The notes below the pieces were generated by a model. That model was not told the origin of the DNA and did not search any database. It worked only from the letters and a program-made list of their open reading frames with translations. A stretch of DNA of 64,000 nucleotides from Candidatus Gastranaerophilales bacterium (GTDB lineage: Bacteria; Cyanobacteriota; Vampirovibrionia; Gastranaerophilales; Gastranaerophilaceae): positions 66,619 through 130,618 of the forward strand of contig CALUTN010000183.1 of assembly GCA_944323665.1 (NCBI GenBank). The letters are read 5' to 3'. This document shows positions 17,554 to 25,434 of the stretch, in pieces. The position numbers and the translations under genes are program-made. Within the stretch, counting starts at the first letter, position 1. Each line of letters opens with the position of its first letter.

Positions 17554-19192
17554 TTTATTTAGTAAGTAAAAACAAATCTTTATTCAAAAGCTCTAAATAT
17601 TCTCAAATAGAATTTAATAAAGCTATGGATAAATTAATTCCTCTTAAAGAGGTTCAATTTGATACTGAAACTAGAGGATTAGATGCTCATACAAAGGAGT
17701 TATTAACTATACAACTTGGTTGCAGAAAATTTCAAATAGTATTTGATTGGACTACTTTGAATAAAGATGAAAAATTAATATTAAAAGTATATTTTGAATC
17801 AGATCGATTATTTATAGGTCATAATTTAATGTTTGATACTATATTTTTATATGTACAAAATATATGGATTAAACATTTATATGATACTATGATAGCAGAA
17901 CAACTTATTTATTTAGGATATCCAAAAATATTAAGTAAAGATTTAGTATTCGATCTTGGAATAGAGTTTCCTTTTTATGAAGATACCGGTTCTAATTATG
18001 AATTAAGTTATTCTTTAAAAGCTACAGCAAAAAGAAGACTAAATATTGATATTGACAAAACCGTTAGAGGTAAAATTATCAATGAAGGACTTACTGAAGA
18101 AGTTATAGTATATGCAGCTGGTGATGTAATGTGGCTTGAGGATATCAAGGATAAACAAGAAGAAGAACTTTATAAACAAAAATTAACTAATGCTTTAAAA
18201 TTTGAATGCGAATTTATTAAAGGGTTAGCTTATACTAAATATTGCGGAGTTCATTTGGATATAAATAAATGGAAAGCTAAAATGGATTCTGATCTAAATA
18301 AATTAAAAGATTCAATAAAAAGATTAAACGATTGGGTAGTTGAATGGGATACAAATAGACAACATAATGGAGATTGGGATATTCAATATCCTGAAATGAA
18401 TGTTTCTGGTAATTTTAATCTAGCTGAAGAAGAGATAAAATTAGTTAAAAATGGATATAAAAGATCTCCAGTAGATGATCTAGAAGTTCCTTATCAAACT
18501 ACTAAATTAAAAGCTTATAAAAAGAAGGTAACTTCTCTTTTTACAAAAATAGATACTCAAGGAAACTTATTTGATGGATTTGATACTAAACCAAAATGTA
18601 TAATTAATTGGAGTAGTTCTAAACAAGTAATTCCTTTATTTGAAGCATTAGGTATAAAAGTAGACACTTTTGATAAAAAAACTAAAAAGAAAAAGAAATC
18701 TATTGAAGAAAAACAAATAGCTCCTCAAAAAGATAAATTTCCTATAATTCCTATATTTCTTGATTATCAAGAAGCTGCTAAAGTCGTATCTACTTATGGA
18801 GAAAACTGGCTAAAAGCAGTAAATCCTAAAACTGGTAGAATACATGCTGAACTTCACTCAATAGGAACTGATACTTGTAGAATTTCATCAGGTGGAGGTG
18901 TTTATAAAGTTAATCTTCTTAATTTACCCAGAGATCCAATAACAAGAGCTTGTTTTACTGCTGAAAAAGGAAACGTATGGATTAGTGCAGACTATGCAGG
19001 TCAAGAATCTGCAATTACTGCCTCTACATCTAAAGATAAAACTATGATACATATTCTTAGTAGTGGAGGTGATATGCATAGTGAAGTAGCTAAAGCTTGT
19101 TGGCCTGATATTCTTGGTAATTTAACTGATGATGAAGTAAAATCTAAATATAAACATCTTAGACAATTTGCCAAAGCTGTAGAATTTGCGAT
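17550..19192 (+). CDS. DNA polymerase family A, exon 1
   Basis: Starts at GTG 17550 (or TTG 17547), overlapping the previous stop. It contains the 3'-5' exonuclease domain (FDTETRGLD, Exo I; GHNLMFDTIFLY, Exo II; VYAAGDVMWLE, Exo III) and the beginning of the polymerase domain with TDTCRISSGGG and motif A ISADYAGQE. The exon breaks off in motif B after KAVEFAI, two bases into the Ile codon. Phase fits exon 2 exactly: 1643 + 784 nt = 809 codons including the stop, 808 aa. Confidence 0.93.
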
Positions 19193-19669
19193 AAACTAAC
19201 TGTTTAACAAAATTTAACATTTATAAGTTTGGATTTTTAGAAAAAATAAAAAATATACTAGATTCTGTAGGCATTTATTCTATTTTGTATCAACATACTG
19301 ATTGTAAAGCATATAAAATACGTATAGATAGAAAAACAGAATCTGAAAAATTCTATAGGTGGTTATATTCCGATATGGTTACATGTATGTCTAGAAAGTT
19401 AAACAATTTTGTCGCCCTTTATGGAAACATAAAGGAAAAAGAATCGGGTGAAATCATGGAAAGTCCTGAAACGGATAATCATGAGTCAAGCGTACCTTTA
19501 ACAAAGTACGAAGATGCAACGACTAACTCTTGAAACTCAAATATGAGAATATAATAGAGACACGAGCGCCCGACACCTAAATCCTGTAAAGGACATGGTG
19601 ATGAGATAGTCTGAGCTGCATAGTAATATGCAGAATTTGGAACTAAATATTCCAAAGATAACATAACTG
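19193..19669 (+). mobile_element. group I intron in the DNA polymerase gene
   Basis: A 477-nt intron inserted in motif B. The upstream exon ends in T (19192) and the intron ends in G (19669). Core elements are readable: CCTTTATGGAAACATAAAGG (hairpin near 19416), the P7 5' strand in GCAACGACTAA (about 19516), GACACGAGCGCCCGACACC (about 19558), and the P7 3' strand in GAGATAGTCTGAGCTG (about 19603). The P7 pair GACTA/TAGTC is shared with the thyX and RNA polymerase introns, so these three look related. A decayed endonuclease ORF lies 5' of the core. Confidence 0.85.
19204..19533 (+). pseudogene. decayed LAGLIDADG homing endonuclease in the DNA polymerase intron
   Basis: The open frame has no ATG, begins near the 5' splice site and covers only about 80 recognisable residues. 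FLEKIKNILDSVGIYS, then YKIRIDRKTESEKFYRWLY and CMSRKLNNF, resemble the C-terminal end of LAGLIDADG_3-type endonucleases; the LAGLIDADG motifs themselves are absent. The final part of the frame runs through the ribozyme core. This looks like a relic left after loss of the N-terminal half, so the intron is probably no longer mobile. Confidence 0.6.
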
Positions 19670-20453
19670 ATTTTATGGTGGTGATGATAATACTCTTGTT
19701 GCAAATAGTGGGTTTAAACCAGAAGATGCTAAAAATATTTATACTAATTTTATGGCTAAATTTTCTGGAGTCAAAGCATATCAAGACTATTGTAGAAAAG
19801 CAGTAATGGTTAATGGATATATTCTAATGAATAATGTATTGAATCATAGGGCACATATATTTGATGCTGAATGGATGAGAAAAGTAGAAGAGAAGTTTAA
19901 AGAAGATGGTTTTTGGGAATATTATAGAGAGATGAAGAGAGATGCTCCATCTTGTGAAACTGTTCAAATGGTTAAAAGATATTTCAAAAGAAAATCAGAA
20001 TCTGAGAAACAATCCATTAATTATCGTATTCAGAATAGAGGAGCATGTGCTTTTAAACTATCTATGATTAAATTATTTAATTGGATATGTGATAATAATT
20101 ATCAAAATATAGTTAAAATATGTGTTACGCCATATGATGAATTTAACTTAGAATGTCCAGAAGATATGGGAGATATAATAGCAGATGTTTTAGCTAAATC
20201 AATGATAGAAGGAGGAAAACCATTTTGTCCAAATGTATATTTAGGAGCAGATGTAGCTAGATTAAGTATTTGTATAGAAGATTTTTATTTAGATAATAAA
20301 CTAATAATGGAAAAAGGTGATATTATTGAATTATTCAATAAATCAGTAAATAATATAACTAAAAATACTTCTTATAAAGAAAAAGAATTAGGTAAGGGGT
20401 ATGAAAATTATATAAAAGCTGAAGGACCTCTTCCTACTTATTGGATTCATTAA
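19670..20453 (+). CDS. DNA polymerase family A, exon 2
   Basis: Begins with the remaining base of the Ile codon and reads FYGGDDNTLV, completing motif B (K-x3-F-x3-YG; KAVEFAI-FYGGDD after splicing). Motif C follows in the segment ICVTPYDEFNLECP, where the Asp-Glu pair is the catalytic DE analogue of the family A H-D-E motif. The C-terminus is short and ends in a TAA. The polymerase should replicate phage DNA with the ligase and exonuclease encoded upstream. Confidence 0.92.
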
Positions 20454-20459
20454 TTTCGA

Positions 20460-20563
20460 ATAAGGGGCTATAGTAGATAGACTCCAAACCTGAGCCCCCT
20501 TGGCCTACTAACAGTGCCTACAGTCCAAGCCGTAATGGTAAGAGCGCAGTTAGGGAGTCTTTT
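20460..20563 (+). ncRNA. structured intergenic RNA candidate
   Basis: The gap between the polymerase and the 20576 gene is unusually GC-rich for this genome and holds nested complementarity: AGACTCC (20479-20485) pairs perfectly with GGAGTCT (20554-20560); CTAAC with GTTAG (20549-20553); GTGC with GCGC inside it; CTTGG with CCAAG; and AAGGGG with CCCCCTT, which competes with the first stem. Four T residues follow the outer stem. The order TAACA, TGCC, GTCC, AAGCC, GGG recalls the twister ribozyme core, but P1 and one L4 cytosine do not fit. Not a tRNA: no T-arm. Confidence 0.5.
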
Positions 20564-20575
20564 AAATATAATTTT

Positions 20576-20776
20576 ATGAATAATCTAATAAATAAACTTC
20601 CTAGAACTATAGGAACACATCATTTAATTATTGATTTGTATGAGAATACAATAGGATATATTAAATATGCTGAAGATAAAAAGTATATTCTGAAAATGGT
20701 TAAATATGAAACTTTAGAAAAAGGTATAGATGATTTATATAACTGGGGAATTAAATATAATTTCATACATGAATAA
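20576..20776 (+). CDS. hypothetical protein, 66 aa
   Basis: First gene after the structured gap. Small, with alternating strands (GTHHLIIDLYENTIGYIKYAED) that look like a compact beta-sheet protein. It overlaps the MazG-like gene by 8 bases. No family recognised. Confidence 0.58.
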   Translation: MNNLINKLPRTIGTHHLIIDLYENTIGYIKYAEDKKYILKMVKYETLEKGIDDLYNWGIKYNFIHE

Positions 20777-21458
20777 AGAACAATTATATAAACAAGCTTT
20801 AGAAGCTTATGGTTTCGATGCTCAATCTAGAATGGTTGATGAAGAATGTGCTGAATTAATCAATGCTTTATGCAAATATAAAAGAGGTAGAGCAAATGGA
20901 TATGACGTAATCACCGAGATTGCAGATGTTATGATTATGTGTGAACAAATGGCCACCCATTTTGGAAAAGAGGCAGTAGAAAAAGAAATAGAAACTAAAC
21001 TTTCTAGATTAAAAGAGAGACTAAGTAGAAAGAAGTATTCTGTAGATGATATGATAGAACTTTGGAGGATTTGGGAGTATGAAATGGGAGAATCTTTTAT
21101 AGATTATATAGTTGATAATATAATTAATGTAGAAGAAATTATAAATTATTGGAAAATAGAATTCCCTGATTTGTATGTATACCTAATGAATTTAACTAAT
21201 AATATCATTCCGTGGAAATATGTACTTGATGCACCTAAAGGATATGATACTTTAGATTATGAAGTAGCAAAATTCTATGGATTACATAAGGGAGAATTTT
21301 CTGAAGAAAAATATAGAAAAAGTATACTTCCTTGGTGTTCATATTTATATAAATTCTGTTATGATAAATGGTATGAAAACTTCTTCTATGAAGGGGATGA
21401 AGATGATAAAGAATTCTTAGAAAGAGTAATGAAACAATTTAATGAAAAGGTACATTGA
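20769..21458 (+). CDS. MazG-like nucleotide pyrophosphohydrolase fused to an unknown C-terminal domain
   Basis: The ATG at 20769 is preferred over an upstream alternative. Residues 1 to about 90 form an all-alpha NTP-PPase: DEECAELINALCKYKRG gives E-E-x-x-E and ITEIADVMIMCEQM gives E-x-x-D, the Mg-binding set. Residues about 95-229 (DDMIELWRIWEYEMGESFIDYIVD onward) form a second domain that recurs as a stand-alone protein at 22075. The first domain probably cleans or lowers NTP or ppGpp-like pools; the second is unknown. Confidence 0.78.
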   Translation: MNKEQLYKQALEAYGFDAQSRMVDEECAELINALCKYKRGRANGYDVITEIADVMIMCEQMATHFGKEAVEKEIETKLSRLKERLSRKKYSVDDMIELWRIWEYEMGESFIDYIVDNIINVEEIINYWKIEFPDLYVYLMNLTNNIIPWKYVLDAPKGYDTLDYEVAKFYGLHKGEFSEEKYRKSILPWCSYLYKFCYDKWYENFFYEGDEDDKEFLERVMKQFNEKVH

Positions 21459-21747
21459 TTTAATTGCTATAGATGATAATAGTACAGAACTACATAATAA
21501 GTTAAAAGAGTTGGGATATAAACCCCTTTCTTGGACTACTAGTACTGGCAAAGATAATCTTCGTACTGTATTAACAAATTATTATCCATATAATAAAGAT
21601 CTTAGGCTAGCATTTTGGAATAGTGGAAGTTCTATTGATAAATTTGAAAATAGTGATAATGTTATATTTTGTGATACAGTAGAAGAGTTTATAGAGAAAA
21701 GTATATATTTATTGAATAATGATAATATAATAATAGAAAATGACTAA
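21442..21747 (+). CDS. hypothetical protein, 101 aa
   Basis: Overlaps the upstream gene by 17 bases and the next by 8. Pattern of alternating strands and helices (YIDLIAIDDNSTELHNKL, then NVIFCDTVEEFIEKSI) suggests a small alpha/beta protein. No recognised family. Confidence 0.58.
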   Translation: MKRYIDLIAIDDNSTELHNKLKELGYKPLSWTTSTGKDNLRTVLTNYYPYNKDLRLAFWNSGSSIDKFENSDNVIFCDTVEEFIEKSIYLLNNDNIIIEND

Positions 21748-22093
21748 GTATTGGCATGCATTTTATGTAAGTGATTATAAAGGAGGAGAGCTTTGTAGTA
21801 GAGTAAATACGGATATAGAAGGAATTCTAAATTTTATAGTATATGATTGGAAAATTACAGATGCATTTGATGAAGTTGAAAATTTAGATGAACTTACTGA
21901 AGATGATCTATATGATATATATTGTTCAAATATAAGTAATAATACATATGCGTTTGATACCTGTTCTGCTCCTGAAATTTATTCTACATCAGAATCTGGT
22001 AAATTAACAGAAGATTTTCCGCCTAAAGAAGAAGTAGTTAAATATATGTATAAACAGTTAAAATCCTATAAAAAATGGAAAAGTGGTCAATAG
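21740..22093 (+). CDS. hypothetical protein, 117 aa (ends in TAG)
   Basis: Acidic soluble protein beginning TKYWHAFYVSDYKGGE. It is one of only five left-block genes ending in TAG; an in-frame TGA lies three codons further, so readthrough would add Gln-Lys-Lys. It overlaps the next gene by 19 bases. No family recognised. Confidence 0.6.
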   Translation: MTKYWHAFYVSDYKGGELCSRVNTDIEGILNFIVYDWKITDAFDEVENLDELTEDDLYDIYCSNISNNTYAFDTCSAPEIYSTSESGKLTEDFPPKEEVVKYMYKQLKSYKKWKSGQ

Positions 22094-22524
22094 AAAAAAT
22101 GACTGAGTATTGGAATCTATGGGAAATCCGTTTCGGAGAATCCTTTATAGATTATTTTGTAGATGATTATATTCATAATATGGGAATTGTAGTTGGATTC
22201 TTTTGTGGGAGGTTCCCTGAACTTGGTAAATATATCTTAGAAGCATCTAATTATAAAGTACCTTGGACATATATACAAGATTGGATTACTAAAAAAGAAC
22301 CTGAAAAAGATATTCCTAGTATCTCTCATCTAGTAGAGTTGTTTTATGAAGTAGAAAATGAAGAAGGGATATTTGATAAAAATAGATATGCCGAATCAGT
22401 ATATGCTTGGTGTACTCTAATACATGATATAGATGCTTATTATAATAGATTTATTGAATGGGTAGAAAAGAATAATGATGAAGAATTAACTCAAGAATTA
22501 AATAATTTATGGAAAGAAAAATAA
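22075..22524 (+). CDS. hypothetical protein, 149 aa, stand-alone copy of the MazG C-terminal domain
   Basis: Residues 7-30 (EYWNLWEIRFGESFIDYFVDD, read in two parts) align with the second domain of the MazG-like protein at 20769; later matching points are the FPEL segment, VPWTYIQD against IPWKYVLD, and YAWCTLI against LPWCSYL. The copies are diverged but clearly homologous along their length. Function unknown. Confidence 0.65.
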   Translation: MEKWSIEKMTEYWNLWEIRFGESFIDYFVDDYIHNMGIVVGFFCGRFPELGKYILEASNYKVPWTYIQDWITKKEPEKDIPSISHLVELFYEVENEEGIFDKNRYAESVYAWCTLIHDIDAYYNRFIEWVEKNNDEELTQELNNLWKEK

Positions 22525-22970
22525 TACTTACACGTGGGATACAGGGAAGTGGTAAATCAACTTTTGCAAAAGAATGGGTATTAGAAGACCCAGAGCATAG
22601 AGTGAGATTTAATAATGATGATATTCGTAATATGCTTGGCAAGTATTGGGTACCTAGTAGAGAAGGGGTAGTATCGGATCTTAAGAAAGAATTCCTCTAT
22701 TCTGCAATGAGTTATGGTTATGATATTGTAATCGACAATATGAACCTTAATCCGAAAGAAGTTAAGTATTTCCAAGGCTTAGTGGAAAGCTGGAATAATC
22801 CTAAAGGTGTAATCCCAGCTGTTGTTAGAGCTGTTTATGAAATAGAATTTAAAGACTTTAAAACTCCTCTTGACGTATGTATTGAACGTGATTCTAAGAG
22901 AGAAAACCCTATTGGTGCAGGAGTAATTACTGCTACCTATAACCGATATAAAGACTTTTATAATGATTAA
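22509..22970 (+). CDS. polynucleotide 5'-kinase (P-loop kinase domain)
   Basis: A 153-aa P-loop kinase: TRGIQGSGKSTFAKEW is Walker A; RFNNDDIRNM matches the catalytic D-D-x-R segment of T4 Pnk; IVIDNMNLNP is Walker B-like; and CIERDSKRENPIGAGVI supplies the R-D-x2-R lid arginines. It transfers phosphate from ATP to 5'-OH nucleic acid ends. The 3'-phosphatase half of T4-type Pnkp is encoded separately at 23448. The gene overlaps its upstream neighbour by 16 bases. Confidence 0.88.
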   Translation: MERKIILTRGIQGSGKSTFAKEWVLEDPEHRVRFNNDDIRNMLGKYWVPSREGVVSDLKKEFLYSAMSYGYDIVIDNMNLNPKEVKYFQGLVESWNNPKGVIPAVVRAVYEIEFKDFKTPLDVCIERDSKRENPIGAGVITATYNRYKDFYND

Positions 22971-23076
22971 TTATAAGAAACTCGAAGATATAGTTAAAGA
23001 AACTATACAAAATACATACTATGGAGATGAGTTTTTAATATTTTTTAATAGAAAATGGTATGATAGTAGTAAATAA
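22963..23076 (+). CDS. small protein of 37 aa
   Basis: ATG overlaps the kinase stop by 8 bases (ATGATTAA) and the end overlaps the next ORF by 17 bases. The peptide begins INYKKLEDIVKETIQ and ends in basic residues. Only the overlaps and coding-like composition support it. Confidence 0.45.
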   Translation: MINYKKLEDIVKETIQNTYYGDEFLIFFNRKWYDSSK

Positions 23077-23491
23077 TGAAACCCTTGACTTAATAAAGCA
23101 AGATATTGACAGAGGTAATATAGTTTTTGCAGGAAGTACTATTGCACAATATATTGAAAGCAAAAATCCTCATGAAAATCTAACTCTTGCTTTAAGAAGT
23201 ATAAAAGAGGATTTAAAAGAAATCTTATCTCAATACCCTGATGAGTTTATAGCAGGTCAATTGCATTATTCTTTACTAGAAGAGGTAATGAAGGAGTTAG
23301 GATGGGAAGAAGATGATAATTCTTTCTATCATAATGGGTGGGAACATGATACTTGGTTTGATGTCTTAATAAAAGATAAAGGGATTGGTTATCATGTATT
23401 TTGTAGTTGGGCAGATCCAAGAGTATCTTTTAATAAATTTATAATAAATGAAACAGAAAGCGATAATTGTGGATATAGATGGAACTATTAG
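23060..23491 (+). CDS. hypothetical protein, 143 aa (ends in TAG-TGA)
   Basis: Sits between kinase and phosphatase, overlapping both neighbours; the last 44 bases overlap the phosphatase. Contains WEHDTWFDVLIKDKG and FCSWADPRVSFN, mixed alpha/beta, no recognised motif. The stop is TAG followed directly by TGA. Confidence 0.6.
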   Translation: MIVVNNETLDLIKQDIDRGNIVFAGSTIAQYIESKNPHENLTLALRSIKEDLKEILSQYPDEFIAGQLHYSLLEEVMKELGWEEDDNSFYHNGWEHDTWFDVLIKDKGIGYHVFCSWADPRVSFNKFIINETESDNCGYRWNY

Positions 23492-23879
23492 TGAGAATGT
23501 CACAGGTAGACCGTGGTTTGGTAAAGGAACTGCAGAAGGTATGTTAACAGACAAACCTTATACAGATATTATGAATCTTATTGATGCCTATGCTTACAAT
23601 TACGATCTTGAGATAATAATTGTAACAGGTCGTCATAAAGGAAAAGAGCTAGAAGCAACTAAGAAATGGTTAGACAAGAATTCTTTTTACTATAATGAAA
23701 TACATGCTAGAGATTTAAATGATTATTCAAAAACCGCATCTTATAAAGAGAAGGTTTATGAGGAAAAAATTAAACCTTACTATGATGTAGTTATGGTATT
23801 TGAAGATAATAACTCTTGTGTACAGATGTTTAGAAGCAAAGGATTAACAGTTTTACAACCTCAAAATTCTGATTATTAA
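23448..23879 (+). CDS. polynucleotide 3'-phosphatase (HAD domain of Pnkp)
   Basis: A 143-aa HAD protein: IIVDIDGTISE is motif I (D-x-D-G-T), IIVTGRHKG motif II (S/T), a Lys region in the middle and MVFEDNNSCVQMFRS motif IV. The arrangement matches the C-terminal phosphatase of T4 polynucleotide kinase (for example the T-G-R segment). It removes 3' or 2',3'-cyclic phosphates so that the RNA ligase can seal the ends. With the kinase at 22509 it forms a split Pnkp. Confidence 0.85.
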   Translation: MKQKAIIVDIDGTISENVTGRPWFGKGTAEGMLTDKPYTDIMNLIDAYAYNYDLEIIIVTGRHKGKELEATKKWLDKNSFYYNEIHARDLNDYSKTASYKEKVYEEKIKPYYDVVMVFEDNNSCVQMFRSKGLTVLQPQNSDY

Positions 23880-23880
23880 T

Positions 23881-24303
23881 ATGATAAAGTTTGATAATAA
23901 TTTAGTAGATAATGAGGTTGGAAAAAATTTTATTATTAGAAGTATAGAATATTTTGTCAATAATTCTAGAGATACATTAAAAGATTCTTCATTTAAAACT
24001 CTAGATGAACCGAGATCAATTAGACTCTATGATGAATATTTAACGGTTTTAAAAATAACTAAAGAAAACACTACTAATATAGAAGAAATTTGTAATCTAC
24101 TTTTAGATAAAGCTTGTAATTATTTAAATTATACTGAAGATGGATTAACCTATGAAAATAGCCAACCTTATAAGGGATTATCTTTATTTAATCTTATTTA
24201 TTGGTACAAAAATCTTTCTCCAGAAAATTATACTCTTAAAGAGCAGTTTATTTTAATAATTAATAAATTATCTAAAACTTTTTTCTATAATTTAAAATTT
24301 TAA
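23881..24303 (+). CDS. hypothetical protein, 140 aa
   Basis: Starts one base after the phosphatase. Helical and Asn/Lys/Leu-rich with no membrane segment or motif. Followed by a 26-bp gap. Confidence 0.57.
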   Translation: MIKFDNNLVDNEVGKNFIIRSIEYFVNNSRDTLKDSSFKTLDEPRSIRLYDEYLTVLKITKENTTNIEEICNLLLDKACNYLNYTEDGLTYENSQPYKGLSLFNLIYWYKNLSPENYTLKEQFILIINKLSKTFFYNLKF

Positions 24304-24329
24304 TATAATAATTAATATCATACAATAAT

Positions 24330-24686
24330 ATGGAAAGTTATCTAATAGTTTGGAATGATGATTGGGCAGATGAATTTTATATCTTTGGATACGAAATATT
24401 ATCAGAAGCTAGAGTAAAAAGATTCATAAAAGCAATAGAATCTATGCCTGATGAAGAACTTAATGAAGAAGGAGAATTCTATTTTGGAACCAATGAATAT
24501 ATAATTCTTACCTATAAAGATATTCTTAAAAAACTTCATAATGCAATATTATTAACTGATTCAGAATATAATACCATTATTAAGTTATTTGGAGATAGAA
24601 GTAAAGGACAGTACTTTTTTGATATAGTGTACGACGAACTTGTAGATAGAGATTATTTAGAACGGTTGGAAGACGAAGAATATTAA
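24330..24686 (+). CDS. hypothetical acidic protein, 118 aa
   Basis: Begins ESYLIVWNDDWADEFYIFG, a strand-turn-strand typical of small phage alpha/beta proteins, with an acidic C-terminus (RLEDEEY). No family recognised. Confidence 0.6.
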   Translation: MESYLIVWNDDWADEFYIFGYEILSEARVKRFIKAIESMPDEELNEEGEFYFGTNEYIILTYKDILKKLHNAILLTDSEYNTIIKLFGDRSKGQYFFDIVYDELVDRDYLERLEDEEY

Positions 24687-24687
24687 T

Positions 24688-24864
24688 ATGCTAATAGGAC
24701 AATTAATAGAAATACTCAAGCAATATGATTATGATAGAGAAATCTATATTCATACTTTAAGTGGAGAAACTGTTTTAGTTCAAGGCTTTTTTATACAAGG
24801 TGAAGATGATAAATTCTATATAACAGATTTAAGAGTAGAACCCATAATATATGATAGGAAATGA
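24688..24864 (+). CDS. small protein of 58 aa
   Basis: Fills the space between two genes with one base upstream and an ATGA overlap downstream. The peptide (LIGQLIEILKQYDYDREIYIH, then ITDLRVEPIIYDRK) follows the helix-strand pattern of the phage DUF-type pattern 'L-I-E-x-L-x-x-Y-x-x-D-x-x-I', often seen in small phage proteins. Confidence 0.6.
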   Translation: MLIGQLIEILKQYDYDREIYIHTLSGETVLVQGFFIQGEDDKFYITDLRVEPIIYDRK

Positions 24865-25217
24865 TAGAACAAGAATTTCACAATATTAGAGTCCCTTTGT
24901 ATCTTGATATAGACACTCTTAATGTTAAACTTGCAAAAGGAAAATATGCTAATATGTCTCATGCTGAATGGTTTAACGAAATAGGATACCCTTTTGTACA
25001 TACTGTAAGGGGATATTATATGAAAACAGAGAATGATGAGTATATTATGCTTTATTGGAACGATTTTGAAGTTCCTAATATAAATGCAAGCTTGTTTTCT
25101 TATATCTTTAGTTATTTTCCCACCCTTAAATGGCTTGGATTAGGTTGTCATATTGGGAAAGAGAATGAAATCTGGAAACCTAAATACAAAATATATAAAT
25201 ATGATATTTTCGAATAA
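24861..25217 (+). CDS. hypothetical protein, 118 aa
   Basis: Starts in an ATGA overlap. Contains VPLYLDIDTLNVKLAKGKYANMSHAEWFNEIGYPF and an aromatic C-terminal half with LKWLGLGCHIG; the layout is alpha/beta with no catalytic motif recognised. Confidence 0.6.
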   Translation: MIEQEFHNIRVPLYLDIDTLNVKLAKGKYANMSHAEWFNEIGYPFVHTVRGYYMKTENDEYIMLYWNDFEVPNINASLFSYIFSYFPTLKWLGLGCHIGKENEIWKPKYKIYKYDIFE

Positions 25218-25434
25218 TGAATTAGCATTTTTATCTACTTTACCTATTACTTTATATGGAATGCTCTATTCTGTATTTTTAATAATAGCAAGTTTATCTA
25301 ATGCTTACTGGTTTAGATTTACATTAAAGTTGGGGGATAGTAATCCCCTTATAACATGCTTTATATGGGGATTAATATTATTAACAGTAAATAGAATATT
25401 TGAAGTTTATGAAGAACAACAATCTAGGAGATAG
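25201..25434 (+). CDS. small membrane protein, 77 aa (ends in TAG)
   Basis: The ATG at 25201 overlaps the previous gene by 17 bases. Two hydrophobic stretches (about residues 12-30 and 50-65, the second FIWGLILLTVNRIF) predict two membrane helices. The TAG stop is followed five codons later by in-frame TGA. Function unknown; it overlaps the Thg1 gene by 26 bases. Confidence 0.58.
   Translation: MIFSNNELAFLSTLPITLYGMLYSVFLIIASLSNAYWFRFTLKLGDSNPLITCFIWGLILLTVNRIFEVYEEQQSRR

Noticed and set aside
20479-20560. 82-nt element with a perfect 7-bp terminal stem, tRNA-sized and D-arm-like (AATGGTA), possibly a suppressor tRNA
   Set aside because: No T-arm before the 3' stem, no correctly placed CTA anticodon loop with T33, and no discriminator/CCA context on either strand.
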